Source: Microdochium bolleyi (Eukaryota; Ascomycota; Sordariomycetes; Xylariales; Microdochiaceae). Taken from it: 64,000 bases of DNA. The notes beneath the pieces are model-generated. The model made no database searches. It saw only the letters and a list, made by a program, of their open reading frames with translations, and was not told where the DNA came from. Every line of letters begins with the position of its first letter. Position 1 is the first letter of the stretch. Positions 33,902 through 45,079 of the stretch are shown piece after piece. The stretch is taken from positions 186,001-250,000 of the forward strand of contig KQ964257.1 of the NCBI GenBank assembly GCA_001566295.1, in the 5' to 3' direction. The translations under genes were made by a program, and so were the position numbers.

Positions 33902-34852
33902 ATGTTGCTGCCACAGGAGGCGAAGCCTGCCCGCAGGGCCCCGATGCGCGTGCTCTCTCTAGGCTTCTCCCGCACAGGAACTGCGTGTGAGTGTCATGGT
34001 CGCAACACATCAGCGCTCGACCTGCAGCGCAGTCACATCACCAAGGAAGCGGCAGCTAATTGAAGGCCATCTGTTTTGTCTGCAGCGATGAAGGCCGCCT
34101 TGGAGATCCTGCTCAAGGAGCCCTGCTACCACGGCTTCGAGCTCTACGACCATGTCGAGCACTGCGCGTTCTGGGAGGACGCGCTGGACGCCAAGTTCTC
34201 TCCCACCACCACGACCACTCCTTCTCACGAGGCGGTGCCCTTGATGACAGCAGACTACTTGGACACCGTCCTCGCCGCTTACTCTGCCGTGGCCGACGTG
34301 CCCGCCATCTGCTTCGCCGCCGAGCTCATTGCCGCCTACCCCGACGCCAAAGTCGTTCTCGTGCAGCGCGACACGGAGGCATGGTTCCGCAGCTTCGACG
34401 ACAACGTCGTCAAGCATCTCTACGATCCGGTGCTGAAGGTCGTGGCAATGCTGGATCGCTGGTTCTTGGGACCCGTGGCCGGGGTGCACTATCGCTGGGC
34501 GGAGACGTGGATGGGCGTGAAGGCCGGTGGCGGGAGGGCAGAGGGAGAGCAGAGGATCAGGGCTGTCGCGAAGGGGTTCTATGAGCAGCACTACGCGCAC
34601 GTGAGGAGCATTACGCCGCCGGGAAGAATGCTAGAGTATAAGCTTGGGAGTGGCTGGCAGCCGCTGTGTGAGTTTCTGGGGATCAAAGACGTTCCGGGGG
34701 TGGAGTTCCCGAGGGTCAACGAGACTGCTGCCTTGGACGAGACGATGAGGGGAGTTGTTAGGAGGGGGGTGAGGAGCGCGATATGGCATTTTGGGGTGTA
34801 TGCTTGTCCGGTTGTGGTTGGTCTAGTTGCTTGGTGGCTCTGGAATGCGTAG
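33902..34852 (+). CDS. Sulfotransferase-like P-loop protein with C-terminal membrane anchor
   Basis: Exons 33902-33986 and 34086-34852 with a 99-nt intron give 283 residues. The junction rebuilds the nucleotide (PAPS-type) loop LGFSRTGTASMKAALE at about residues 20-35; without exon 1 this motif is lost. VVLVQRDTEAWFRSF matches the second conserved segment of the fungal Sulfotransfer_4-type family (PF17784), whose members are often mis-annotated as epimerases. Residues about 260-280 are a hydrophobic helix near the C-terminus (FGVYACPVVVGLVAWWLW), a tail anchor to an internal membrane. An alternative start is Met15. The acceptor substrate is unknown; actual sulfotransferase activity is not proven for most of this family. 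Confidence 0.85.
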
Positions 34853-35947
34853 GGTGTGCTCTGGGAGAACTGTTGCCAGCTGGGCAACGATCGTCCGAAA
34901 AATGGCACGAAATTCTCTGCGGTTTGGAGCTTGACGCTTGTGTTACCACCCTTTGAGCTATCCTTCATCGGAACTATGGGATGACCTCGAACTGCTGAGC
35001 ACGACAAAGCTTTAGGACTCCTCTCCTTGCGGACAATATGTCACGTTCTGGGCCTCCAATCTACAGCGATCACTTGTCCGCGCCTAGAATATTGCTCTCA
35101 GCTTGTGAATATCCAGAGCAGTTTTCCTCCACATGGATTTCTCCTTGGCTCGAGGCGATGTGAGGATACAGCTAGACTAGATGCGGTAGTCCATGCCTTA
35201 ATCTCAAGTGGGACGCCACCATCTGCCCTCGAGGTTACATAGTTGAACTAAACTTTTGAGAAAACAACGCCTGCCATGCTTAGATTTGCGTTCATCCCTG
35301 TCGGCGTACAGCTACTTCATGGTCTAGGACTAAATATGGGTACTTAGGAAGGGGACGGCCTCCACGAAGTGTTTGAGCCGTATAAACTAAGAATTTATAT
35401 CGAAGTAATGGAACAGTCTGGCGGGTTGTATAAAGGTCGAGAGCTTGGGAGATAAATGGTCTCGATATGAAGGCTTTCATGGATTTCACACTAGTATAGA
35501 CAAAGGAGAATTCCCGGGTAAGAGGGTATCGTCGACTTAGTATAAGCCACTCCTATATATACTAGAGCGGCAAGTTTCTATCATGTACCTTGGCTGCGGA
35601 GACGGTTGTATTCTCAGCGGGATCCGGGGTAACCTCCGTAAAAGTGGCGGGTCAAACGGTAACTTCTAGGGCTGGCAACAGAAAGTTCACATTCTCCCTG
35701 GCTTTACGGCACAGTTTCGAACGCGCTAGTGGCAAACGCGTGTTGGTTGCTAAGGCGATCTATCACATGAACAATCTATATGCTCGCGGTGAAACAAAGA
35801 GGCAGGCAGGGCACCAACCCAGACGCCGGGGGTGTCCCAGCCCAGACCACAGCGGAGAAATCCCACAGTGTAGCACTCTCCTCTGATTCCGTGCAAACAT
35901 CTACTTCCGTGACATCGCTTGTCTGTGGGACGCCAGGAGCATGACGA
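34853..35947. other. Gene-free region with AT-rich island
   Basis: About 1.1 kb. From about 35230 to 35600 the sequence is AT/TA-rich, grading into more GC-rich sequence near 35600-35780. No gene is supported; short frames there look like remnants at best. Confidence 0.4.
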
Positions 35948-37131
35948 TCAAGCTGTCAGCAGGTGGCCAGCTTCAATGAGACCATGGGCCCTTCGCTGAA
36001 CGTCGTCGAAACGCACATATCCGCAGCTCTCGCTCTCGAAATGGTCCAGCAATGCTGTGAAGCTGTGGAAATTGAGATGGCATTTATCTTCAGGACAGTG
36101 ATAAAGCGGTTGCTGATCTGGATATATACCAAAAAGGGGAAGCACAGACCCATCTCAGCACGTTGCTCCTCGTATGGTGACTTGAAGAGACACTTACGAA
36201 TCGGCGAATTGAGATGGGTATTGAGACCAAGCACAGTGGTGAATAGATCATGGCAGACATAACACTCGTACTCGTAGCCGTTCCATGCCAGGTCTGTAGC
36301 TTCATACCGACAAGGCGCAGGCCAATCCACGTCATCAGCTGGCAGGACCATAACTTCGTGCCAAGGAGTCTCCGGCCCAGCATGCGGGCTGCTGCCAACG
36401 GCTTGGACTTGAGAAGACCCATGCTCGTCGTTGAGATTCTGGCCTGTGGCTTGGTACTGAGAAGACTCTGAGTCGTTGTCCGAGTCCCTGCTGCTAACCT
36501 GGGACGACGAGTGGACCTGGGGTTCGCTGGTGGTGTTGGCACTACGAAAGACACCCGCGTCTTTGGTCTGCACGAAGCGCATGATCTGATCGCTGCTGAG
36601 CCACGGCGCACTGCCGCAAGTGCCGCTTTCGAGGTGGCGGGTGATTTGTCTTGCAGAGACAAAAATGCGTCTGCAAAAGCAGCACTCGGCGCTGTCGCTT
36701 CTGTGCATATTCGCAAACTTGAGATGCTGCGTGACGAGGTTGTGAGATGGCGGTGAAAAGGGTCCATGGCGAGGCATAGGCCAAGGCGAGAACAGATTTA
36801 CATCTCTCAGGCCACTGTACCTCTGGAAATAGCGATCGCAGGGATCGCAGTATCGGTGCTCGTTGACCTCGTGCTGGATCATATCGTCTTGGTTGTCAAA
36901 GACCTGGGGACAATCTGCACAGTCCCAGCCGTGGGAATCTCCATCCCAATGGCGCAGAGCGCTCATGTGCTGCTCGCATGCGTGGCGGGAATTGAACCAG
37001 CGATGGCAGGTATCGCACTCGAAGTCGGGGCGGGCGTGACCGGTGGCGTCGCAGTGCTGCTCGCGGGCGTTGAAGCCGGCAGGGAACTCTTTGCCGCAAG
37101 TGCCGCACTCGAACTCGTGGTTGAACACCAT
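35948..37131 (-). CDS. Multi-C2H2 zinc-finger protein
   Basis: Exons 37131-36802, 36726-36198 and 36117-35948 give 342 residues. Intron 1 is a multiple of three, so a read-through frame exists; removing it rebuilds a finger (RYSGLRDHLKFANMH). Intron 2 joins LNSPIH to QQPLYHCP. Seven Cys2-His2 or Cys2-His-Cys units are visible: FECGTCGKEF, FECDTCHRWF, WDCADCPQVF, YCDPCDRYF, CCFCRRIF, YECYVCHDLF and YHCPEDKCHLNF. The last three resemble the fungal finger proteins of unknown function with long spacers. A Ser/Gln-rich spacer lies at about 165-235. It probably binds nucleic acid. It follows the Zn2Cys6 gene on the same strand by 164 nt. An upstream in-frame extension overlapping that gene was rejected. 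Confidence 0.83.
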
Positions 37132-37295
37132 CGTGGCGTCGTGATCGAGGTCGAATGGTCGGTGAGACAGGGGAAGGGAGCAGAGCGGCGACTTATCACT
37201 GTGCGCGGGCTCGCATGGTGACAACTTGGCCAGGTGGGAAGGAACGACGATTGGTACCTGGTACCTGGTGACTCTGCTACCATCCCGAGGTCCTC

Positions 37296-39225
37296 TCAGG
37301 CGAGATTCGGCACCGACATGCAGTTGCCGCACAGCGTCCGCATCAGCTGCCCAAAGTCGAGCAGCAGGTCCTCGTCGGCGTGCAGGTCCGCCTGCACCCA
37401 CGAGAACTCGATCGATTTCTGCAGGCACACCAGCGTCCGCCCGGCCACGCTCTTGGTGCTGCGCTCCAGCAGGTCGATGACCACCCGCCGCTGCTCTTCC
37501 GTCCTTGCCTGGCTGCCCAGCACCAGCACAGGGAACTGCCGCTGGCACGTCTCCATGTCCTGCATCACTGCCATGGCCTTGTCCAGGATTGCCTCGATGC
37601 TCGCCGGCCACCCGAATCTCGACTCTCCCGTGCGAGCTAGGCAGAGGAGGGCCGAGAGTCGATACAGCTCAAACACGCTCGGCATCTCGTCGTTCTCGCG
37701 CCAGGGGACCGGATCCTCTCCCACGCACAGGTCAGAACTGTCCGCAACGGCCTGCATATGATCAGCGTAGACCATGCTCTCGACCTCGTCTGTCAGCTGT
37801 GTGACGCGGGCCATCTCCTCGTCACGACTGCGATCGAGGCCCTCCGCGGCCGGAGCTTGGTAGAGCATGAGGTCGAACACATCGTGGAAGAGGCCCAGGA
37901 TCTGTCGGCCTTGCTTGGGGCGACGCAGCGGGTGGTTCTGTGCAAGATGCTAGTTAACGTCTGGTGGAAATCATCATCGACAGCAAGCATCCCGTCTGGT
38001 CGACTTACAAATATCTGATACTCCGGCACTTCGTCAAGCCTTCGGAACGGATTTCCCTCGCCCCGCCGCCAATGGAAACTTGTGAAGCGCGAGAACACAT
38101 CTTGGTGATAGACCCAGTCCATCAGCTCGGAAACGTCGTCGCTGTCGCATACCATTGACGCGAAGCCAGACTTCTTGATTACTTCTCGTGCGCCGTTGAG
38201 GTAGACAAGCCACTCGTTGCCTGTCATGAAGCATGGCTGCATCTGCACGAGACGTTAGTGCGGCACGACGGAGCAAGTTCCAGAAAGTGGGCGGATCGAC
38301 TCACATAGAGAGAAGACAGGAGCATCACGCCAGCAACATGCCTGGCCGCCTCACCCGTGTCGCCGTCTATTGTAGTCACGGATGCTGCCAGTGCACGGAG
38401 TGCAGCACCCTTGTACCTCGTGTACACAGCTAGCGAATCGCCACGATGGACACTGGCCACAGCGAGCATGCTGTACCGGAGAGCTTGAGCGGGTAGCCCG
38501 TTGTTGCTGAAGGCCATGCGCACCAGTAAGCCCCTGATCGATGTCGAGAAGGCACTGAAGCTAGGTATGCTGGTGTATGCAACGGTGTAGACTATGGAGC
38601 GCCACACGTCTCAGTAAGGCCCTTGTCATCTTGCCGTATTGGAGGGCAGGCCAGCAACTCACAGTACTGTATCAGAGGCTTCCCACTCTCGCTCAGATCC
38701 AGAGAGCTCCATATCAGTGGTGCTTGAGGAGGATTCGGCCAGCCGAGCCTGACAAAAGCTGCAAACTGGTCAGAAGGTCCCTGAAACACAGGGGGAGGAA
38801 TGGGGTTCAACAAGCCCGGACCTGCACGTACACTGCCAACTATAAAGATCATGCCTGGAGGCAAGCATGTCCTGGTACACATCGACATCTCCGGGGCCCG
38901 TGTGGAGAAACCAGTAAGACCTGGTGCGATGCCAGTCTTCTTCATCCTCGTTACGGCTCTTGGCCGATCGGCTCCGGGCTTTCCATGGCTCAGGGCCGAT
39001 CAGCGAGCGCTTGGGATCATGGTCCCGTGGCCATGACAGCCGAAGCCCGTACCCCGGACACTCACGCTTCGACTTGGAGCACGCCCGGCAATGCGGGAGA
39101 GTCCGGTCACAGCGGACTCTTCGATCTGTAGGCAGCAAACCGAACGTTAGGTCAAGGCCGAGGTCAGGGAATGGACTGTTCTTACCTCTGCAAGTCCAGC
39201 AGCCCTTCGCGGCTTGATTGGTCAT
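37296..39225 (-). CDS. Zn2Cys6 transcription factor
   Basis: Six exons, 39225-39186, 39125-38832, 38758-38663, 38609-38305, 38242-38009 and 37937-37296, give 536 residues. The finger is C9-x2-C12-x6-C19-x6-C26-x2-C29-x6-C36, split by a phase-1 intron right after Arg13, a common position in this class. Intron 3 is only 53 nt. The remainder is the fungal-specific activator region (MLASRHDLYSWQSF, MAFSNNGLPAQALRYSMLA, SLYMQPCFMTG). Two junctions (after 38832 and 38663) were chosen because they keep frame and use GT-AG with branch sites; they are the least certain. It diverges from an SDR gene across about 720 nt and is followed by a C2H2 gene, a possible local regulatory unit. Confidence 0.82.
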
Positions 39226-39946
39226 ATCGGAGGACAGGTCCTTGTTTCTGCTGAGCAATCTTCTGATCAATTGCGCCTGGGACTTTTGCTAAGGTTGCGT
39301 TGGAGCTAAGCTTGGCGTGACGAGATGAAGGGGTCCTGCTGTGTCTCCGAAACGTGGTTGTGCTAATGGAGGAAAAGTGAGGATGAAGTTGACAACGGAG
39401 CAAGGGGTCACTGGAGAAAGTTGCCAATGGTGGACCGACGTGCCAGTTGCCTGCCCAGGTGTTCCCCACGGACAGCAACAATCCGCGAGGACCCACCTGC
39501 ACACCGTTGTGCTATTATTAAGCAGCTGCTGACAGGCACAGTTCTGAAGACGTCAGCCAATGAGCACGTCTGGTGTGCTCGCGGATACTTGCTCCCGGTG
39601 GGCCACAGTACGGTCCAGCCAATTACTGTTTTCTGATCCTCATCCGCGGCCGGATATACAGGTCCGCACAAGCGTATTGCTCCGGCATCCCATAGCCAAC
39701 CCAGCAATGGATCGACTATTTGTCAGGACGGGGTCTCGTAGGCAGAACCGAGTAGTTGTGGATGGAACTCGGAATGACCCGAATGCCATCGCCCTCGAAG
39801 CTATAACAAGGCCACGAAATACTCCCAGATAGACCAGAATGCTGCTTGAACTGGAAGCAATCATTCACACAGCAAGGACTCATTCTCCAATTAAAACCTC
39901 TATCAATTTCCTGCATACGGTCGACCAGACATACACTCCAACAACC
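39226..39946. promoter_or_regulatory. Divergent promoter of the Zn2Cys6 gene and the SDR gene
   Basis: 721 nt with no gene. It faces two outward starts, so control elements for both genes must lie here. I saw no clear TATA box. Confidence 0.4.
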
Positions 39947-41140
39947 ATGCCATCCTACCTGATCACAGGCGCCTCTGGCAGCCTCGGTGTAAGCCATGCC
40001 ATGCACCACAAGTCCACATCCCAAGCTGGGAATCAGGGGCGAAGACTGACTCCTGCCACAGTTCGAGTTCGTCCGCCAGGCCTCGGCCAACCCGGACAAC
40101 GTCGTCATCGGATTGGTCCGCAACAAGACAAAGATGGCCGAAAAGGTCGCTGCGGAATTGCCTGGCCGTACGAACGTGCGCATCGTAGAGGGCGAGCTGA
40201 CCGACCACGATTCACTGGCGGTATGATTCCTCCTCCGTCGAGCGGGACAGAACAACAGGATTAGCTGCTCACTACGCGGGATCTTCGGCTGGGAGCTAAC
40301 CTAGAAACACAGAGCACTGTTGAGCATGTTTCCAAGATCACCGGCGGCTCGCTGGACTACCTGATTGCCAACGCGGCGTACATGTCAGACTGGTCCGCAT
40401 ACAAACCCTATGAGGAGCAGTAAGCACCCCGCCCAATCAGCTCGCAGAAGCAACAAAAAAACAGTATACTCACCCGTGACCCCAGGGCCAAGGAACCCGC
40501 CGCCCTCACCGCCGACCTCAACGCCTACTGGACCATCAACGTCGTCAGCAACATCCACCTATTCAACCTGTACCTCCCGCTGCTGCGCAAGAGCAGCATC
40601 AAGAAGGTCGTCGCCATCTCGAGCGGCCACGCGGACACCAAGCTCGTGCTGGCCCACGACATCGACGCCACCATGGGGTACACGGTCAGCAAGGCCGCGC
40701 TCAACATGGTCGTGGCCAAGTACCACGCGAGCTACGGCAAGAGCGAGGGCGTGCTGTTCATGAGCCTGTGCCCGGGCGTGGTGGAGAATGACTCTACCAG
40801 GGCCGAACGTGAGTTTTCGGTTACGTTTAGCTTTCTTTGCTTCTTCCCCTTCCGTCCCCCTGCAATCGTAATACTACAACAGCAGCACCTGAATACGCAA
40901 AGGGTGGTCGCACAGTACTGACACACACTTCTTTCTCCGCAATGGACAGCCAACGAGGACGCTATCAAGTACGGCGGCGCCACGGTCGCCAAGTTCATGG
41001 CGTTCGCTCCGCACTTCAAGGGCCCCGTCCCGCCCGCGGGGCCGGTCGGCGACATCCTGCGCATCGCGGAGGAGGCTACCGTCGAGGGCGGCTGGGGCGG
41101 CTCGTTCACCTCGCACAACGGCGGACAGCAGTGGTTGTAG
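39947..41140 (+). CDS. Short-chain dehydrogenase/reductase
   Basis: Five exons: 39947-39988, 40062-40220, 40313-40419, 40486-40808 and 40950-41140, giving 273 residues. The nucleotide-binding motif is TGASGSLG at 7-14, split right after it by intron 1. IANAAY is the NNAG equivalent, SSGH supplies the catalytic Ser, and GYTVSKAALN gives the Tyr-x3-Lys pair. It is a classical-type SDR, probably NADP-dependent, with substrate unknown. It is convergent with the F-box-like gene, only 109 nt from its stop, and diverges from a Zn2Cys6 regulator that may control it. Confidence 0.88.
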
Positions 41141-41249
41141 TTGTAGCTCTGATATATGGGTCGGGTTCCGTTCCGGGCAGCTACTTTTCAGACTATCTAA
41201 CACCTGTCTTTGAATACCTCTGATGCAATAGTCCTCCCGGCGACCCCCG

Positions 41250-43130
41250 TCACAAATGGGTCCATCGCCCGTCGTATATGATACCTTCGTTCACTTCCTG
41301 CTCCCTGTGGAACCTCAAGCCTGGTGATTCTGCAGCGCCGCCGTCGCCGCGCGCGCGGCGGTACGTGACCGTCCGGTAGTTTCCCAGATAGTGCGGGTCC
41401 TTCCACACCGTCAGCATGGTGAGGTCGGGCAGCAGCTGCGGCCGCTCCTCTCTTGTGATCCTCTCCATCTCCTCAACCCAGCACGGGAGGGGATACACGC
41501 CTTCGCCGTCCAGCAGGCGCCGGCCGCGACCGCCCAGACACCACTCGCGCGGGTGCTGCGGCAGGAAGACCAGCTCGCGGAGCGTCTTGCTGTGGGGGGA
41601 CAAGGAAGGGGCCGCGATGGCGCGGTACGTCTCGGGGCCCACGACGCCCGTGATCGTCAGATTCACGAGTCCGCCGCCGCCGCCGCCGCCGGGGCCGGTT
41701 CCTCCAGAGGAAGAAGTGAGCGAGAGCAGAGTCTCTGCCGCGAGCTGATCCGACTCTGCGAGCCACCGCGCTGCTGTTGCCTCCGCGCTGGGCGAGGTGG
41801 ATGTTTCCTCCTGCTCCTCCTGCTCCTGCTCCTCCTCCTCCTCCTCTTCCTCGTGCTCGGCGCTGTGGACAACATGGATCGAGAGCGTACGGAGCACCGG
41901 AAGCCTGCCTGTTCGGCCTAGGTGGCCGAGGAGCCTGAGGGTCCTGTGGTTGGCAAAGCTTCCGAGATCGAGGGTGTGCAGGCGTGCGAGAGAGGCGGCT
42001 TTCTCGACTAGTTGCTCGAAGATGTGAGGAAAGCCCGCGTCAGTTTCGGCCTCGACGAGCTTGAGGCTCTGTAGGCTGGACGACAGGACGAGTACGTCGT
42101 CTCTTGGTAGTAAGTCATCTGGCATCAACCGAGCGGCCAAAAAAGAGTCGCTGCTGGGGTCGTGGTCCTCGGGTGCTTCAGGCTCAAACTCCTTGACACA
42201 TACCCGCGCGAGATTGGGAGCTAGTCCTGCCAGCATCTGCGCCACCATGTCTAGGTTGTAGTCGACCAGGTCGCGCACATTGTGAAGATAGCCACCGCCT
42301 GTATCATCGTGGTCCCCGAGCAGCAGCCGCCTGGTCGCGAGCACGAGACTGAAGAGACACGGCGACGTCGCGAGGGCAAGGTCATCTGCGTCGAGGGGGT
42401 CCAGGGCGCCCGGTGCCCGAACGAGGCTGGGCAGGCTGAACGTGTGCAAGTGCAGTCTAGTCCTAGGGTGGTGGGCATGAAGCGCAGAGAGGAGGCAAGC
42501 CGGGAATGCGTTTGTGCAGCTGTACACGACGTCGGTCAGGCCGGTGAGCTTCTCTAGGAAGCGAGCGAGGGGCAGCCACGCCTCGTCGCGTCTCGCCTTC
42601 TCTATCGGATGCAGCTGGCGCCGTTGGGTGAGGCGGTAGTCGGTCAGCCGGGGCGGTTCGCAGAGGTCGAAATGGTAGCCGTCGCGGTAGAGATGGACGC
42701 GTCCATGCTGGTAAATGATTTCCGCCTCCTCCTGGGCGATTTCGCAGTCGTCCATCATGTCTTTGTATTCGCGGAAGTCCTCCTCGACTTCAGCCTTGCC
42801 GCGACCTGCTACAGTCTGCCACTCCTGCTCGCTCAGATCCGGCTGCATCCATCCGGAGATCGTGACGACCCGAACATGGCCAAAGGCGTTCCACAGTTGC
42901 AGAGTTTCATCCCAGATCTGCATGCAGGCTTGCAGCGTGGCGGCCGACCGGACTTTGAGCGGTATGTGCCGGCATATTTCCCGGAACGCGGCCGCACGGC
43001 ATGTCCGGCTCACGTGGGAGAAAGCTAGCAGGAAGAATTTGGCTCTGCGGCTGCTGGCGACGAGCTCTGCGATCGACTCGAGCACTGGGAAAGGCAGCTG
43101 CTCGAGGCGCGACAGGGCGTGTGGTTCCAT
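41250..43130 (-). CDS. F-box-like protein
   Basis: A single exon of 626 residues. Residues about 9-55 (LEQLPFPVLESIAELVASS) resemble an F-box, which would link the protein to SCF ubiquitin ligases. The rest has leucine-rich segments suggestive of irregular LRRs (LHTLDLGSFANHRTLRLLGHLG, LVNLTITGVV), typical of fungal F-box proteins. An acidic Glu/Gln tract, encoded by a GAG-type repeat (plus strand 41806-41856), and a polyglycine tract lie in the C-terminal half and probably are disordered. Targets are unknown. The F-box call is weak because few residues are diagnostic. Confidence 0.7.
   Translation of the reverse strand: MEPHALSRLEQLPFPVLESIAELVASSRRAKFFLLAFSHVSRTCRAAAFREICRHIPLKVRSAATLQACMQIWDETLQLWNAFGHVRVVTISGWMQPDLSEQEWQTVAGRGKAEVEEDFREYKDMMDDCEIAQEEAEIIYQHGRVHLYRDGYHFDLCEPPRLTDYRLTQRRQLHPIEKARRDEAWLPLARFLEKLTGLTDVVYSCTNAFPACLLSALHAHHPRTRLHLHTFSLPSLVRAPGALDPLDADDLALATSPCLFSLVLATRRLLLGDHDDTGGGYLHNVRDLVDYNLDMVAQMLAGLAPNLARVCVKEFEPEAPEDHDPSSDSFLAARLMPDDLLPRDDVLVLSSSLQSLKLVEAETDAGFPHIFEQLVEKAASLARLHTLDLGSFANHRTLRLLGHLGRTGRLPVLRTLSIHVVHSAEHEEEEEEEEQEQEEQEETSTSPSAEATAARWLAESDQLAAETLLSLTSSSGGTGPGGGGGGGLVNLTITGVVGPETYRAIAAPSLSPHSKTLRELVFLPQHPREWCLGGRGRRLLDGEGVYPLPCWVEEMERITREERPQLLPDLTMLTVWKDPHYLGNYRTVTYRRARGDGGAAESPGLRFHREQEVNEGIIYDGRWTHL
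41806..41856 (-). repeat. GAG/CTC trinucleotide tract
   Basis: A near-perfect run of CTC/CTG triplets on the plus strand encodes the acidic Glu/Gln tract of the F-box-like protein. It could vary in length between strains. Confidence 0.7.
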
Positions 43131-43642
43131 AGCAAAGGTCCAGAAGTCCTATGGGAGGAGAGGAGAGGAAGCTCTGCAACTGAGGCGGCTCGTAAGTGTG
43201 TGAGGGCGCGATAGTGGAAGTGCTGTGATGCGGGGTTCAAGGAGTGCGAAACGGCAAACGATGGAAGCTGCTGGCTGGCTGGCCCCCTGCCCAGCCGTGT
43301 TGGCGGGGGCGAAGAAGTCCATCATGGCGCATGCTGTAGGATCTGACTGCATCTCGGTTAAAACGGAAGAATGTGCACTTGCATCAGCCGATGAAAGCGA
43401 ATAACATGGAGAAGGCGTTGAACCATTCTTCTAGGCATATCTCTTTTACCATATGAGACTTGGGCTTGGCGAGATAGTCAGCAGTCCCGGGACGACAACA
43501 ATGACGATTGGGATGACGAGCAGCTTGCGAGGTGAATGGGGCAGATGATAGTATTTGTGGCCTAGAGATTAGCTGAATATAACTCTCCTTCTCCTCGCAT
43601 ACGCACGTAGACTGCCAGTCCCCCAGCGGACGGGACACCGAT
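43131..43642. other. Intergenic region between F-box-like and FEX genes
   Basis: About 0.5 kb: 5' leader of the F-box-like gene and 3' flank of the FEX gene. No gene is supported. Confidence 0.4.
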
Positions 43643-45079
43643 CTAGTGCAAACACTGAATCTCTGCAAACCCGTCCGTCCACCGCAGCCCGCCCATGACC
43701 ACGACAAGCACAGCCAGGCCGGCGCCCACGCTCGCACCTCCGTACACATACGCGTCCCTCCGGCGCCGCAGCGACGCCAGCTCGGCGGCCCACGTCGACA
43801 CGGTGGTCAGGCAGCCGCAGAACCCGTCCTCGACGCCCTGGAGCACCTGGCAGCCCAGCACTCCGCCGAGGGGCACGTACTGCAGATCCCACGCCATACC
43901 GAGCACCGTGGTCCCGAGGATGTTGACGGCGAAGGTGCCCCAGGGAAATCGCGCTGCGCCGCGGGATGGCTTGTTGAGCCATGCAGAGACGTAGAAACGT
44001 AGGAGGCATCCCAGGGGCGCAAAGACTAATGCGAAGGTGGCGGTGCCCCGCCAGCGCTCAAGAGGTGGTGGAGTGTCGTTACGGTCTGGCGGGACGGCCG
44101 AGAGCAGGGCAGCGCCGATCCAGCATCCGAAGGCAAGCGGGACGACAGCGCGATCGAAGACTTTGCTCATGGCGCGAAACGGGATAGATGGGGTGTACGG
44201 CTCCACTGCGACAGCGAGGTGCGCACCCGCGAACAGCGCGCTGAGGGACAGGGCTATCGTGACGATGAGCACGGCGAGGAGTGCCATGAAGGAGTAGCCG
44301 CCGTTTCGTGTACGTTGTGGCTGCTGCGACCCGCTGACGATCAGGTCGTTGGACAGCGCGAGGAACACGTCGCGCATGAAGGATGAGAAGGATGTGAAGG
44401 AGCCGCAGAAGCCCGTGGCCAGGCCGATGTAGAGCGGGATGGTCTTCTTGACGGCAAGGTGGGCCTTTTTGGCGGCGGCATCGTTGGCCGTGGTGGCGTC
44501 AGAGCTGGTATGGGCCTTGTCGGTAGGCGATGGGGAGGATCTGGGAACACCATGCTCATGCAGGAAGAGCTTGCTATCTTCAGCCAAGAAGCCCATGATG
44601 AGACAGCCGGCAAAGTTTGGCCAAAGGGAGCTGAAGATTGTCGGGGTGCCTGGATACGAGGTGAGGGCCTGCAGACCGAGGCGGGCGAGGGTGCCGAGAA
44701 TGGCAAAGAAGACGAGGTAGGAGACGGTGTAGAGTTCTGTCAAGGGCCTGGGTTTCGACTGGCCGGGCGGGCCGGCGCCTTGCGGGTCGTCCGGCCGGGA
44801 TGACGGAGTGCCAAGCCGGGCTTCGGGGGCGGAGTGCCCGGTGACTGTCGGCACGTCGGGCGAAGAAAGAGCTTCGGAGAGACCATAGCCGCCATCGCGT
44901 GTCGTCTTCCGATGCTGTGGCTGTGGCTGGATCCGTGGCGAGGCTTGCTGTCGCATCACGGGCTGGGTGTTGCTGTTGTGGTCGGGAGTCGTGGCTGATC
45001 CGGATGCTCCGTGAGGCGGGTATGACTCGGGGTAAAGCGCCGTGGATGAGGGCCCCATCTCTGCAGGCACCGCGGTCAT
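43643..45079 (-). CDS. FEX: Two-domain fluoride exporter (FEX/CrcB family)
   Basis: A single exon of 478 residues from the ATG at 45079; earlier in-frame alternative starts are not ATG or lack support. Residues 1-115 are polar and disordered. The rest is a tandem duplication of the CrcB/Fluc unit, as in eukaryotic FEX. Half 1 has FFAILGTLARLG, NFAGCLIMG (Asn155) and GFCGSFTSFSSF. Half 2 has APLGCLLRF, NILGTTVLG (Asn386) and GFCGCLTTVSTW. The Asn and Phe/Ser-Thr residues line the dual pores in known Fluc channels. FEX exports fluoride from the cytosol across the plasma membrane. A long hydrophilic loop separates the first two helices of half 1. It shares an 815-nt divergent region with the uracil phosphoribosyltransferase gene. 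Confidence 0.92.
   Translation of the reverse strand: MTAVPAEMGPSSTALYPESYPPHGASGSATTPDHNSNTQPVMRQQASPRIQPQPQHRKTTRDGGYGLSEALSSPDVPTVTGHSAPEARLGTPSSRPDDPQGAGPPGQSKPRPLTELYTVSYLVFFAILGTLARLGLQALTSYPGTPTIFSSLWPNFAGCLIMGFLAEDSKLFLHEHGVPRSSPSPTDKAHTSSDATTANDAAAKKAHLAVKKTIPLYIGLATGFCGSFTSFSSFMRDVFLALSNDLIVSGSQQPQRTRNGGYSFMALLAVLIVTIALSLSALFAGAHLAVAVEPYTPSIPFRAMSKVFDRAVVPLAFGCWIGAALLSAVPPDRNDTPPPLERWRGTATFALVFAPLGCLLRFYVSAWLNKPSRGAARFPWGTFAVNILGTTVLGMAWDLQYVPLGGVLGCQVLQGVEDGFCGCLTTVSTWAAELASLRRRRDAYVYGGASVGAGLAVLVVVMGGLRWTDGFAEIQCLH

Noticed and set aside
37132..37611. N-terminal extension of the C2H2 protein
   Set aside because: It overlaps the last exon of the Zn2Cys6 gene in another frame; the ATG at 37131 directly precedes the first finger.
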